From contig JAHJIY010000088.1 of the NCBI GenBank assembly GCA_018823175.1, positions 1 through 64,000 on the forward strand: a stretch of DNA of 64,000 nt, in the 5' to 3' direction. Made by a program: the position numbers and the translations under genes. The notes beneath the pieces were generated by a model. It was not told the origin of the DNA, made no database searches, and saw only the letters and a program-made list of their open reading frames with translations. How positions within the stretch are numbered: the first letter of the stretch is position 1; every line of letters starts with the position of its first letter. Shown here piece after piece: positions 28,983-38,511 of the stretch. Source of the DNA: Pseudomonadota bacterium. Its GTDB lineage: Bacteria; Desulfobacterota; Desulfobulbia; Desulfobulbales; JAHJIY01.

Positions 28983-30116
28983 ATGCAAGCGAAGGATTTT
29001 GACAGGATCAGAGACAGATTAAACGGAGTTTCGCGTCGAGATTTTATGAAATTCTGTACGGTGATCGCGGCAAGTTTGGGGTTGCCCCTTGAAATGGCAC
29101 CCCGGATAGCAAACGCTATTACTTCTCCCAGGCGGCCATCGGTCATCTGGCTCTCCGGTCAGGCCTGTACCGGTTGCGTGGAAACATTGCTCAGGCCTTC
29201 TCATCCTTCCCTTGAACATCTGATTCTTGATCTGATTTCCCTTGATTACAACGAGACCCTTAATGCCGGAGCCGGTCATCAAGCGGAAGAAGAGATGCAA
29301 AAGGCGATTAATGAAAACGCCGGCAAGTTCATCATGGTGGTGGACGGCGCTATCCCCCTTAAGGATGGTGGGATCTATTGCATGGTGGGTAATCGTCCCT
29401 TTGTGGACATTGTCCGAGAAGTTGACGCCAAGGCCGGGGCGGTAATCGCCATTGGCTCCTGCGCTTCCTGGGGAGGGATCCCCTCGGCGGCTCCTAATCC
29501 GACCGGCGCAGTCGGTTTGCCTGAAGTCTTGAAGAACAGAACAGTGGTTACGGTGCCGGGTTGTCCGCCAAATCCCTATAATTTTTTATCAACGGTTCTA
29601 CACTATCTCACTTTCAATAAATTACCCGCCCTCGATAGTTCCGGTCGTCCTAAATTTGCTTATGGTCGATTAATTCACGAAAACTGTGAGCGGCGTCCTC
29701 ATTTTGATGCCGGACGATTTGCGAACAAATTTGGCGATGAGGGGCATCGGTTAGGCTACTGTCTGTACAAACTTGGTTGCAAGGGACCGCAGACCTACGC
29801 CAATTGTCCAGCTGTGTTATTTAGTGATGTGGGTGCCGGGGCCTGGCCGGTAGGCACCGGACATCCCTGTTTTGGTTGTACCGAGCAGGGGGTAGGTTTT
29901 ACGATCCCGCTTTTTACTCAGGCTATAATTAAAGATCCAACTCCGGCCGCCGGTCAACCACCTATCTCCGACGAGAAGGGCACTGGGATTTCGGTTGGCT
30001 CCGCCGCTCTCCTGGCCGGCGCTGCCGGGGTTGCTCTGGGCGCCGGGGCGGTCTTTACCAAGAAACTCGGGCAGTATGGAGATGATGATCAGGGAAATTC
30101 TGCCGGGGGAGAGTAG
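28983..30116 (+). CDS. hybO: [NiFe] hydrogenase small subunit HybO
   Basis: First gene of the hydrogenase operon; 377 residues from the chosen start. The N-terminal twin-arginine signal SRRDFMKFCTV exports the folded dimer. Iron-sulfur ligands are visible at SGQACTGCVE (Cys62, Cys65), GSCASWGGIP, VPGCPPNP, HENCERRPHFDAG, LGYCLYKLGCKGP and HPCFGCTEQG, giving the usual proximal, medial and distal clusters. A C-terminal hydrophobic anchor (ALLAGAAGVALGAGAV) is present, as in HybO. The start at 28983 follows GAGGGG by four to five bases; an ATG six codons earlier at 28965 is possible. TTGACA at 28872 is the only promoter-like box seen upstream and lacks a good -10. Confidence 0.97.
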   Translation: MQAKDFDRIRDRLNGVSRRDFMKFCTVIAASLGLPLEMAPRIANAITSPRRPSVIWLSGQACTGCVETLLRPSHPSLEHLILDLISLDYNETLNAGAGHQAEEEMQKAINENAGKFIMVVDGAIPLKDGGIYCMVGNRPFVDIVREVDAKAGAVIAIGSCASWGGIPSAAPNPTGAVGLPEVLKNRTVVTVPGCPPNPYNFLSTVLHYLTFNKLPALDSSGRPKFAYGRLIHENCERRPHFDAGRFANKFGDEGHRLGYCLYKLGCKGPQTYANCPAVLFSDVGAGAWPVGTGHPCFGCTEQGVGFTIPLFTQAIIKDPTPAAGQPPISDEKGTGISVGSAALLAGAAGVALGAGAVFTKKLGQYGDDDQGNSAGGE

Positions 30117-30119
30117 ACC

Positions 30120-31085
30120 ATGACGATCAGACGGAGAGATTTTCTGAAAGGTATTGTTGCCGGCACCATCCTGGCATCAACCGGCAAGCCTGTCCCGGCG
30201 GCGGCAGAAAGAGATGACCGAATGCCTGCCGCGGCGGTCGGCATTCTTTACGATGCGACCCTTTGTATCGGTTGCCAGGCTTGCATGGTGGCCTGCAAAA
30301 AAGCCAATGATATGGAATATGAACATTCAGGTCCTGACGAGATCTGGGATAATCCCCGCGATTTGTCTTCAAAGACCTTGAATGTTATTAAGAAATTTCA
30401 ACACGGCGATGGTTTGACAAAAGATAGCGATCCGGGATACGCGTTTGTCAAAAGACACTGCATGCACTGTGTTGATCCTTCCTGTGTCTCGGCCTGCCCG
30501 GTCTCGGCCATGACCAAGAGTCCTGTTAACGGGGTGGTAAATTATAACAAGAAAGCCTGTATCGGTTGTCGTTATTGTCAGATAGCCTGTCCGTTTAATA
30601 TCCCTAAATTCGAGTGGGATTCGCCTTTCCCGACCATCGTTAAGTGTCAGCTTTGTTCTCATCTTCTGGCCAAGGGTGGAATCTCCGCCTGTTGCTCGGC
30701 CTGTCCGACCGGGGCCTCTCTTTTCGGTCCGGTACAGGAACTTATGGTCGAGGCCAAACGTCGTTTAGGGATGAAACCCGGCGTTTACTATGATTTTCCG
30801 GTGAGTAATATTGCCGGGGGCGCCGGGACTGGTTCCTTTCAGTCACATAAGGCGGCGACTTATGTCCCCGAGTTGTACGGCGAAGATGAAGTGGGGGGCA
30901 CCCAGGTGCTCATGTTGTCTGGAGTTCCTTTTGACAAACTTGGACTACCGGAGTTGCCCGACCGGTCATATGCCGCACTCTCGGACGGGATCCAATACGC
31001 GATTTATAAGGGTATGGTTTATCCGATTGTGGTCCTGGCCGGACTTATTTACATGGCCCGGAAACAAGATGAACCTAAAAAATAG
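30120..31085 (+). CDS. hybA: Hydrogenase-2-type ferredoxin subunit HybA
   Basis: A 321-residue periplasmic iron-sulfur protein with Tat signal (TIRRRDFLKGIV). Four cysteine clusters are visible: CIGCQACMVACKKAN, CMHCVDPSCVSACPV, CIGCRYCQIACPF and CQLCSHLLAKGG followed by CCSACPTGA, the layout of 4x[4Fe-4S] subunits in this family. A C-terminal membrane segment (YPIVVLAGLIYMAR) anchors it. It relays electrons from HybO to HybB. It begins 3 bp after hybO. Confidence 0.96.
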   Translation: MTIRRRDFLKGIVAGTILASTGKPVPAAAERDDRMPAAAVGILYDATLCIGCQACMVACKKANDMEYEHSGPDEIWDNPRDLSSKTLNVIKKFQHGDGLTKDSDPGYAFVKRHCMHCVDPSCVSACPVSAMTKSPVNGVVNYNKKACIGCRYCQIACPFNIPKFEWDSPFPTIVKCQLCSHLLAKGGISACCSACPTGASLFGPVQELMVEAKRRLGMKPGVYYDFPVSNIAGGAGTGSFQSHKAATYVPELYGEDEVGGTQVLMLSGVPFDKLGLPELPDRSYAALSDGIQYAIYKGMVYPIVVLAGLIYMARKQDEPKK

Positions 31086-31113
31086 TTTTATTTCCCTGTA
31101 AAGGAGATTTCTC

Positions 31114-32250
31114 ATGAGCGAAGCAAAACCGATAGGAGGCAGGATCTTTACCTGGCCGTTTATGGCATGCCTGGCTGTGGTCTTGATCGCTGTTTATTTT
31201 TTGGCCCAGCGGTTTATCTATGGTTTGGGGGCGGTAACCAATATGAATGACGGTTATCCCTGGGGTATCTGGATCGCCTATGACGTGGTGATCGGCACCG
31301 CTTTGGCCTGCGGTGGTTATGCCATGGCCCTGCTGGTTTATGTTTTTAACAGGGGTGAATATCATCCTCTGGTTCGGCCGGCGATGATGGCCAGTATGTT
31401 CGGATATACTCTGGCCGGTGTTTCAGTTTTTTTTGATATCGGCCGTTATTGGCAGGGTTATAATATTTTCCTGCCGGGGTTCGCGAATTTTCGTTCAGTC
31501 TTGCTGGAAGTCGCTTTATGTATCGGCACCTATGTTCTGGTGCTCTGGATTGAATTTGCCCCGGCCATTCTGGAAAAATTGAAGGCTGATCGGCTTAAGG
31601 CCCGGCTGAATCGGATAATCTTTGTTTTTATAGCGCTCGGGGTCCTGCTGCCGACCATGCATCAATCATCTCTCGGCACCATGATGCTGGCGGCCGGTTA
31701 TAAACTGTCGCCCTTGTGGCAGACCGGATTTCTGCCCTTGCTGTTTCTGGTGTCGGCCCTGATGATTGGCTACGCGGTGGTCATTTTTGAGTCAACTATT
31801 TCCTGTGTCGCCTTTCGTCGGCCGCTGGAAACGGATTTGCTTGGCCGATTGGCGGGTGTCATCCCATGGATTCTGGTTATTTACCTGATTATCAGAATCG
31901 AAGATGTTAATCTCCGGGGATATTTGCCTCTGGCCTTTAGCGGGGATTTGCGCAGTAATATGTTCCTCCTGGAGAACACCTTTTTGGGGTTGGCCCTGCT
32001 GATTTTACTTTATCCGGCTAATCGCATCAAACCCCGTCTTCTTTTTCTTTCCGCCGTGTTTATTATGTGCGGTGCCGGGTTGTACCGGATCAATACTTAT
32101 CTGGTTGGTTTTGATCCAGGCAATGGTTGGCAATATTTCCCCTCGGTGCAGGAAATTACGATTACCTTTGCCATTATTGCCGCAGAAATTATGGCCTACA
32201 TCTGGTTTGTCAAGAAATTACCGGTACTTGCTGATTTAAAGCACGCTTGA
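31114..32250 (+). CDS. hybB: Hydrogenase membrane subunit HybB (NrfD/PsrC family)
   Basis: A 378-residue integral membrane protein with about ten hydrophobic segments, starting FTWPFMACLAVVLIAVYFLA. It carries the family pattern NMNDGYPWGIWIAYDVVIGTA. It takes electrons from HybA to the quinone pool and, by analogy to Hyd-2, may couple to proton movement. A strong ribosome site (AAAGGAGA) precedes the ATG. Confidence 0.95.
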   Translation: MSEAKPIGGRIFTWPFMACLAVVLIAVYFLAQRFIYGLGAVTNMNDGYPWGIWIAYDVVIGTALACGGYAMALLVYVFNRGEYHPLVRPAMMASMFGYTLAGVSVFFDIGRYWQGYNIFLPGFANFRSVLLEVALCIGTYVLVLWIEFAPAILEKLKADRLKARLNRIIFVFIALGVLLPTMHQSSLGTMMLAAGYKLSPLWQTGFLPLLFLVSALMIGYAVVIFESTISCVAFRRPLETDLLGRLAGVIPWILVIYLIIRIEDVNLRGYLPLAFSGDLRSNMFLLENTFLGLALLILLYPANRIKPRLLFLSAVFIMCGAGLYRINTYLVGFDPGNGWQYFPSVQEITITFAIIAAEIMAYIWFVKKLPVLADLKHA

Positions 32251-32277
32251 CCTATAATAAATTGAGGAGACATCATA

Positions 32278-33987
32278 ATGGCTAAGCGCATAACAGTTGA
32301 TCCTGTAACCCGAATTGAAGGCCACCTGCGAATTGACTGCGAAGTGGATAAGGGGAAAGTGATTAATGCCTGGTCTTCAGGGACCATGTGGCGTGGAATT
32401 GAGACCATCTTGCAGGGTCGTGATCCACGTGAGGCGTGGATTTTTACCCAGAGGATCTGCGGGGTCTGCACCACGGTTCATGCAATTGCCTCGGTGCGGG
32501 CGGTGGAAAATGCCCTTGCCCTGGAAATACCCTTAAACGCCCAATACATTCGGAATATGATCATTGCGGCTCATGGGATCTTTGATCATATTGTTCATTT
32601 TTATCATCTTTCGGCTTTGGATTGGGTTGATATCGTTTCCGCCTTGAAAGCCGATGCCAGAGCGGCGTCAACCTTGGCCCAGAAGTTATCGCCCTGGCCG
32701 AAGAACAGTTACAATGAATTGAAAGCGGTACAGGATCGCTTGCAGAAATTTGTCAATACCGGTCAACTTGGTGTTTTTGCCAGTGGTTATTGGGGGCATC
32801 CCGCCATGAAGTTGTCGCCGGAAGTGAATTTGCTGGCTGCGACTCATTATTTCCAGGCCCTGGATTATCAGCGTCGGATCAATAAAGTTGTGGCCATTTT
32901 AGGTAGTAAAACACCCCATATCCAGAACCTGGCAGTGGGCGGCGTGGCCAACCCCATTAATCCGGACAGTCAGTCTACCCTGACCATGGAGAGACTCTAT
33001 TACATCAAGACCCTGATTGACGACGTCGGGGATTTCATCAAAAATGTTTATATGATTGATGTGGCGGCGGTCGGGGCTTTTTACGCGGAATGGACCGGCT
33101 ATGGCGCAGGAGTTACCAATTATCTTTGTGTTCCTGACCTGCCTCTTGATCGGGCAGGTGTAAGGTTTGACCTGCCTGGCGGCTATATTTCCGATGGTGA
33201 TGTCGGCAGCTTTAAACCGATTCATTCTTTCGGCGATGATTTTTTCCGGCAAGGGGTCAAGGAGTCGGTCAAACATTCCTGGTATGCCGGCGATCACGAT
33301 CTCCATCCTTTTGAAGGGGAGACGGTTCCTAAGTTTACTGAGTATAAGGATGACGGAAAATACTCATGGGTCAAGTCTCCTACCTTTAACGGTCGTCCGG
33401 CCCAGGTCGGACCGTTGGCTAATGTCCTTTGTATGTATGCGGCAGGCCATGGGCCGACCAGGAAGTTTACCGATCAATTGCTTGAGACGGTAAGCAGTCT
33501 GGCCGGGGCCAAGGTAGGGATTCCCGCCCTCCATTCCACCATCGGTCGCCACGCAGCCCGGGCGGTGCGCTGCGCGGTGCTGCACGATGCCCTTGGCCGG
33601 CAATGGCAAAGTCTGGTGGATAATATCGCCACCGGAGATTATGAAACCTTTAACGAGCCGATTTTCCCGAAAGGCGAGATCCGCGGGATGGGCTTTCATG
33701 AGGCGCCGCGCGGGGTCTTGTCCCATTGGGTGGTGATTGAAAATGGCAAGATCAAAAATTATCAATGCGTGGTCCCGTCCACCTGGAATGCCGGGCCTCG
33801 CAATAGTAACGATGATCTTGGTCCTTATGAGGCCTCGTTGATCGGCAACCCGGTGGCCGATCCGAACAAACCCCTTGAGATATTGCGCACCGTACACTCT
33901 TTTGATCCATGTCTGGCTTGCGCGATCCATCTGATGGATCCGGATAAAAATGAGATTGTAACGGTCAGGACCCTGGAGGGTCCATGA
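32278..33987 (+). CDS. hybC: [NiFe] hydrogenase large subunit HybC
   Basis: The 569-residue catalytic subunit holds the NiFe(CN)2CO centre. The N-terminal ligand motif is RICGVCTTVHA (Cys61, Cys64), preceded by RIEGHLRID. The C-terminal motif is DPCLACAIH (Cys545, Cys548, His551). The 18 residues after His551 form the extension expected to be cut off by HybD. All four nickel ligands are Cys, so this is not a selenocysteine enzyme. It lacks a signal peptide and travels with HybO through the Tat system. It overlaps hybD by 4 bp. Confidence 0.98.
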   Translation: MAKRITVDPVTRIEGHLRIDCEVDKGKVINAWSSGTMWRGIETILQGRDPREAWIFTQRICGVCTTVHAIASVRAVENALALEIPLNAQYIRNMIIAAHGIFDHIVHFYHLSALDWVDIVSALKADARAASTLAQKLSPWPKNSYNELKAVQDRLQKFVNTGQLGVFASGYWGHPAMKLSPEVNLLAATHYFQALDYQRRINKVVAILGSKTPHIQNLAVGGVANPINPDSQSTLTMERLYYIKTLIDDVGDFIKNVYMIDVAAVGAFYAEWTGYGAGVTNYLCVPDLPLDRAGVRFDLPGGYISDGDVGSFKPIHSFGDDFFRQGVKESVKHSWYAGDHDLHPFEGETVPKFTEYKDDGKYSWVKSPTFNGRPAQVGPLANVLCMYAAGHGPTRKFTDQLLETVSSLAGAKVGIPALHSTIGRHAARAVRCAVLHDALGRQWQSLVDNIATGDYETFNEPIFPKGEIRGMGFHEAPRGVLSHWVVIENGKIKNYQCVVPSTWNAGPRNSNDDLGPYEASLIGNPVADPNKPLEILRTVHSFDPCLACAIHLMDPDKNEIVTVRTLEGP

Positions 33988-34538
33988 CTGAACCGGAAGA
34001 TGATTTCAATGTTCTGGTGCTTGGCGTCGGCAATCTTCTTTTGTCCGACGAGGGGATCGGACCCAGGATAATTTCAGAACTTTTGAATTATTATCATATC
34101 CCGGCTGGGGTCGAGGTGGTTGACGGTGGCACCATGGGCTATGATCTTCTGCCATATCTCGCCGGCAGATCGCACCTGTTTATTGTTGACGCATTTATTT
34201 CCGAAAAGATACCCGGCACCGTGTCCAGGATAGAACTGGAAGATGCCGGTGCTTTTTTTCGTAATCGCATGTCTCCTCATCAACTTGGGATGGCCGATGT
34301 CCTTGCCGTCGCCACCATGACCGATGAACTGCCACCCAGCGTCATTCTGTTCGGGATTGAACCCGCCACCCTTGATAGCGGTCTTGAGCTGTCGGCCGAG
34401 GTCAAGGTCGGGGCTGAAAAATTGCGCACTATGCTCCTGGCTGAATTGAAGTTCCTGGGGGCGGATTTTGTCCGCAAGGAACATCGGGTCGCAGACATCA
34501 ACGCTTTTCCGCTGGAAGTCAATCCTGTTCAAGGGTAA
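33984..34538 (+). CDS. hybD: Hydrogenase maturation endopeptidase HybD
   Basis: A 184-residue protease of the HybD/HyaD family. It begins with VLVLGVGNLLLSDEGIGPR, which contains the Glu that binds nickel, continues with DGGTMGYDLLPYLAG (second ligand Asp) and has the His in SPHQLGMADVLA. It removes the C-terminal peptide of HybC after nickel insertion. It is translationally coupled to hybC. Confidence 0.96.
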   Translation: MTEPEDDFNVLVLGVGNLLLSDEGIGPRIISELLNYYHIPAGVEVVDGGTMGYDLLPYLAGRSHLFIVDAFISEKIPGTVSRIELEDAGAFFRNRMSPHQLGMADVLAVATMTDELPPSVILFGIEPATLDSGLELSAEVKVGAEKLRTMLLAELKFLGADFVRKEHRVADINAFPLEVNPVQG

Positions 34539-34546
34539 GATAAGAG

Positions 34547-34891
34547 ATGCACGAGATGTCTCTTGCCATGAATATCGTGGAGATGGCGGTTGCCGCCGCG
34601 TCTCGCGAGGGGGCGGTGAAGATCAATGAGGTCGAGTTGGTGGTCGGTGAACTCTCCGGGGTGCTGATTGATTCCCTCGAGTTTTGTCTGGAAGCGGCGG
34701 CCCGGGACACAACGGCCGGGACCGCGGTTTTTAAAATAATCCCGGTTAAGGGGCGCGGTAATTGCCGAAATTGCGATGCTTCATTTGAGCTTGATTCCCT
34801 GGTCAGTTGTTGTCCCCATTGTGGTGAATATACGGTCGAAGTTATCGGGGGCAAGGAACTTAATCTGCAGGCCATAACCATTGATGAGTAA
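34547..34891 (+). CDS. hypA: Hydrogenase nickel incorporation protein HypA
   Basis: The 114-residue nickel metallochaperone. It starts MHEMSLAMNIV, where His2 is the nickel ligand, and has a zinc site formed by CRNC and CPHC. It passes nickel to the large subunit with HypB. It starts 9 bp after hybD and hypB starts 6 bp after its stop. Confidence 0.97.
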   Translation: MHEMSLAMNIVEMAVAAASREGAVKINEVELVVGELSGVLIDSLEFCLEAAARDTTAGTAVFKIIPVKGRGNCRNCDASFELDSLVSCCPHCGEYTVEVIGGKELNLQAITIDE

Positions 34892-34896
34892 TTGAT

Positions 34897-35676
34897 ATGT
34901 GTGATTCGTGTAGTTGCAGTCCGACCGATCAGATAGTGACCATTCATAAGCATGGCGTCGAGCATTCGGAGTTGCATGCGCACCATGCCGGGTCGGCTGG
35001 ACATGATAAGTTTGAGGCAAAGGGTCGGAAGGTTGAGATCGGGCAGGAGGTTTTAGCCCGTAACGATTCTCTGGCCGCACAGAATCGGGAATTGTTTGCT
35101 TTAAAAAGGATACTCGCGCTTAATCTGGTCAGTTCCCCTGGTTCCGGCAAGACCACTTTGCTGGAGTATACTTTGCGTAATTTTAAGGAGTTCCCGGTGT
35201 CGGTTATTGAGGGAGATCAGCAGACCGCCCGGGACGCGCAGCGGATCGCCGATACCGGAGTGCCGGTCGTCCAGGTCAACACCGGGGCCGGATGTCATCT
35301 TGATGCGGCAATGGTCAGTCGGGCGGTCCATAAACTGGAACCGGGTGATGATTCCATCCTGTTTATTGAAAATGTCGGCAATCTGGTCTGCCCGGCGCTT
35401 TTCGATCTGGGTGAGGCGGCAAAGGTCGTGGTAATAAGTGTGACCGAGGGCGAAGATAAACCCGAAAAATATCCTTATATGTTCAAGGCCGCCCGTTTGT
35501 GTTTGATAAACAAGATCGATTTGTTACCATATGTCGACTTTGATCCGGTCAGGTGCAGGGAAAATGCTCTGCGGGTGAATCCGGACCTGGTGTTTTTTGA
35601 ACTTTCCGCCACCAAGGGGGATGGGATGGATGAATGGCTTGATTGGTTGCGACATCAGCATAGGTCGCTTGATTAA
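34897..35676 (+). CDS. hypB: Hydrogenase nickel insertion GTPase HypB
   Basis: The 259-residue SIMIBI-class GTPase. The N-terminus MCDSCSCSP carries the CXXCXC-type high-affinity nickel site, followed by a modest His-rich stretch (HKHGVEHSELHAHHAG). The G1 motif is SSPGSGKTTLLE; ENVGNLVCPA and the NKIDLLPYVDFD guanine motif follow. It works with HypA. Confidence 0.97.
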   Translation: MCDSCSCSPTDQIVTIHKHGVEHSELHAHHAGSAGHDKFEAKGRKVEIGQEVLARNDSLAAQNRELFALKRILALNLVSSPGSGKTTLLEYTLRNFKEFPVSVIEGDQQTARDAQRIADTGVPVVQVNTGAGCHLDAAMVSRAVHKLEPGDDSILFIENVGNLVCPALFDLGEAAKVVVISVTEGEDKPEKYPYMFKAARLCLINKIDLLPYVDFDPVRCRENALRVNPDLVFFELSATKGDGMDEWLDWLRHQHRSLD

Positions 35677-35804
35677 TCTTTTATCCATTAAGCCTGGAAT
35701 AATGAGGCCTGCAAGTAATAAATGGCAACTGACCAGTTACTAGTGTCAAGCTGATAAACCAGTTACTTGTCACTTTTATCTAATTCATCTGAGCTGACAG
35801 GATT

Positions 35805-38078
35805 ATGCCCGAAGAGAGAACCAGGCGCAGGATCACGGTTAACGGTATTGTGCAGGGTGTCGGTTTTCGTCCTTTTGTTTATTCTCTGGCTCAAAAACAT
35901 GGTCTGTCAGGGTTTGTTGAAAATGCCAGTTCCGGCGTGAGAATTGAGGTTGAGGGTCGGAGCAAGGATCTTGATTGCTTTGCCGCAGCCCTGGGGCGTG
36001 ATTTCCCGCCGCAGGCCCTTTTGAGTACAATTTCTGCTATTTCAATTCCTTCCACCAATGATTGCAGGTTTTCCATCAATCTTTCCCGGAAAAGTGGGAG
36101 TGTCGATACCCTTATTTCCCCTGATATCGCAGTATGCAATGGCTGTTTGACCGAGATGTTTGATCCGGCTGACCGGCGTTATCGTTATCCCTTTATCAAT
36201 TGTACCAATTGCGGGCCCCGGCATACCATTATTGAAAATATTCCCTATGATCGGCCTTATACCGCGATGCGCGGTTTTAAGATGTGCGCCTATTGCCAGG
36301 CGGAATATGATGATCCGGGTGATCGACGTTTCCATGCTCAGCCCAATGCCTGCCCGGTTTGTGGGCCAAGGCTGACCCTGTACGGGGCAGAGCGGGAGAT
36401 TGTGGCCGGGGCCGAGGCAGCGGTTGGCTTAGTGGCGGATTTTTTGAAAAAGGGAAAGATCGTAGCGCTTAAAGGGTTGGGCGGATTTCATCTGGCGGTC
36501 GATGCCACCAACGAGGAAGCGGTGCGGGTGCTGCGACTAAGAAAGGCCAGGGAAGGGAAACCTTTGGCGGTCATGGTCCGTGATATTTTGATGGCGAAAA
36601 GTTTTTGTTTGATCAAGGAAATAGAAAGACAGGTTCTTTTGAGTTCGGCCAAGCCCATACTTCTGGCTCGCAAAAGAGCTGGGCAAGGTCTGGCGCCATC
36701 GGTGGCCGGTGGTTCAACCTTGCTCGGCCTCATGTTGCCTTATACGCCGCTTCAGCATCTGTTGTTTGAGCAACTGGATATTCCTCTGGTCATGACCAGC
36801 GCCAATCTCTCCGACGAACCGATCTGTAAAGATGATGATGAGGTCTTTAAACATTTAACCGGGGTCGCCGATTATTTTCTGAGTCATGATCGTGATATAT
36901 ATTTAAGAAGTGATGATTCGGTGGTCAGTTGTCTGGCCGGCAATAAGGCCAGGGTGATCCGGCGCAGCAGAGGTTATGCGCCGGCGCCGATCCCGGTAAA
37001 AGATGATGGGCCGCAGGTATTGGCGGTGGGGGGGGAGCTCAAGAATGCCATTTGCCTGCTTAAGGGTAAACAGGCCTTTCTGGGCCAGCATGTCGGCGAT
37101 GTGAAAAATCTGGAAACCTATGGATTTTTCCAGGAGACCATTGCTCATCTGTGCCGTATCTTTGAAGGCAAGCCTGAGCTTATCGTTTACGATCAGCATC
37201 CTGATTATCTGCCGAGCCGGTGGGCGGTTGCGCAGGGTGAAGTCCCGACTCTGGCGGTGCAGCACCATCACGCACATCTGGCATCGTGCCTGGCAGAAAA
37301 CAGGGTGAACGGGCCGGTGATCGCTCTGGTGCTGGATGGCACCGGTTATGGGCTTGACCGGACGATCTGGGGCGGTGAAATTCTGGTGGGCGATTACCGG
37401 TTTTTTGATCGTTATGCCTGTCTGGAACCAATGCCGCTGCCGGGCGGTGATGCAGCAATCAAAGCGCCATGGCGAACGGCGGTTGCTTATTTGCATGAAA
37501 CCTTTGATGGACGGCTACCTGATCTGCCGTTTTTAAATGACCATGATTTCGGGCCGGTGCAGGAAATGGTCAGTAAGAATTTGAATTCTCCCAGGACCAG
37601 TAGTTGTGGCCGGTTGTTTGACGCGGTGGCCGCGATGATCGGCGGTTGCCAGGAGATAAAATACGAGGCCCAGGCCGCCATCGAACTGATGCAGTCGGCA
37701 AGTTGTCTGGCGGAGCGACCATATATTTGTGATATTGAGGATCAGGGAGGACTCCGGATGATTATGGTGCGGTCGATTATTAAAGGGGTTGCCGGGGACG
37801 TTGCCTCCGGCGTCGCTCCGACCCGAATAAGTGGCAGATTTCACCGGACCTTGGTCGAAGTGCTGGTCGAGGAAGTTACCCGGGCAGCCAGGGAATTGGG
37901 CATAAAAACAGTGGCTTTAAGCGGTGGTGTTTTTAATAATTATCTGTTGTTCAACGGTCTGATCACCGAGTTCGGCCGTACCGGGCTAAATGTCTTGTCC
38001 CATTCTTCGGTGCCGACCGGCGATGGCGGGATCGCCCTGGGTCAGGCCATGATCGGCAGATATCATCTGTTGGGCTGA
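35805..38078 (+). CDS. hypF: Carbamoyltransferase HypF
   Basis: The 757-residue enzyme makes the cyanide ligands of the NiFe centre from carbamoyl phosphate. The N-terminal acylphosphatase domain is seen as NGIVQGVGFRPFVYSLA. Zinc-finger cysteines follow (CNGC, CTNCGPRHT, CAYCQAEY, CPVCGPR), then a YrdC-like domain (LKGLGGFHLAVDATNEEAV) and a Kae1-like C-terminal domain (VQHHHAHLASCLAENRV, LVLDGTGYG, LSGGVFNN). The 128-bp gap after hypB holds no clear promoter. Confidence 0.97.
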   Translation: MPEERTRRRITVNGIVQGVGFRPFVYSLAQKHGLSGFVENASSGVRIEVEGRSKDLDCFAAALGRDFPPQALLSTISAISIPSTNDCRFSINLSRKSGSVDTLISPDIAVCNGCLTEMFDPADRRYRYPFINCTNCGPRHTIIENIPYDRPYTAMRGFKMCAYCQAEYDDPGDRRFHAQPNACPVCGPRLTLYGAEREIVAGAEAAVGLVADFLKKGKIVALKGLGGFHLAVDATNEEAVRVLRLRKAREGKPLAVMVRDILMAKSFCLIKEIERQVLLSSAKPILLARKRAGQGLAPSVAGGSTLLGLMLPYTPLQHLLFEQLDIPLVMTSANLSDEPICKDDDEVFKHLTGVADYFLSHDRDIYLRSDDSVVSCLAGNKARVIRRSRGYAPAPIPVKDDGPQVLAVGGELKNAICLLKGKQAFLGQHVGDVKNLETYGFFQETIAHLCRIFEGKPELIVYDQHPDYLPSRWAVAQGEVPTLAVQHHHAHLASCLAENRVNGPVIALVLDGTGYGLDRTIWGGEILVGDYRFFDRYACLEPMPLPGGDAAIKAPWRTAVAYLHETFDGRLPDLPFLNDHDFGPVQEMVSKNLNSPRTSSCGRLFDAVAAMIGGCQEIKYEAQAAIELMQSASCLAERPYICDIEDQGGLRMIMVRSIIKGVAGDVASGVAPTRISGRFHRTLVEVLVEEVTRAARELGIKTVALSGGVFNNYLLFNGLITEFGRTGLNVLSHSSVPTGDGGIALGQAMIGRYHLLG

Positions 38079-38195
38079 ACTGTCGTTTTAGTCTGCCGCT
38101 CGCCTTGTTTATTGTTGAAGAATAATACAAAATATTTGTCCATAGTTAATTATTTTGGCCGTGGAGTTTATTTACTCTTTTGAAGGATATGAAAT

Positions 38196-38462
38196 ATGTG
38201 TTTGGCGGTGCCGGGGAAGGTCATTGAAATATTTGAAGAGGCTGGATTAAAGATGGGGCGCCTTGATTACGGAGGCACGGTCAACAAGGTCTGTCTGGAG
38301 TATGTGCCTGAAATTGAGCTTGGCCAGTATACCGTGGTCCATGCGGGTTTTGCTCTTTCGGTTATTGATGAGGAAGAGGCACAAAAAAGTTTTGAGGCCT
38401 GGCGGGAGTTTAAGGAGTCGGCGGCCCGGGCGGGGATGGATGTTTTTGGCAAGCCTTTATAA
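38196..38462 (+). CDS. hypC: Hydrogenase assembly chaperone HypC
   Basis: An 88-residue chaperone starting MCLAVPGKVIEI. Cys2 binds the Fe(CN)2CO unit together with HypD and hands it to the large-subunit precursor. A ribosome site (GAAGGATA) precedes the ATG. A 117-bp gap separates it from hypF. Confidence 0.96.
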   Translation: MCLAVPGKVIEIFEEAGLKMGRLDYGGTVNKVCLEYVPEIELGQYTVVHAGFALSVIDEEEAQKSFEAWREFKESAARAGMDVFGKPL

Positions 38463-38511
38463 GCATTGCTTGCTTGTATGAGTTTTTATTAATGGGAATG
38501 GGAGTTTGTTG

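Noticed and set aside
32278-33987. Selenocysteine in HybC
   Set aside because: All four metal-ligand positions are encoded as Cys and there is no in-frame TGA.
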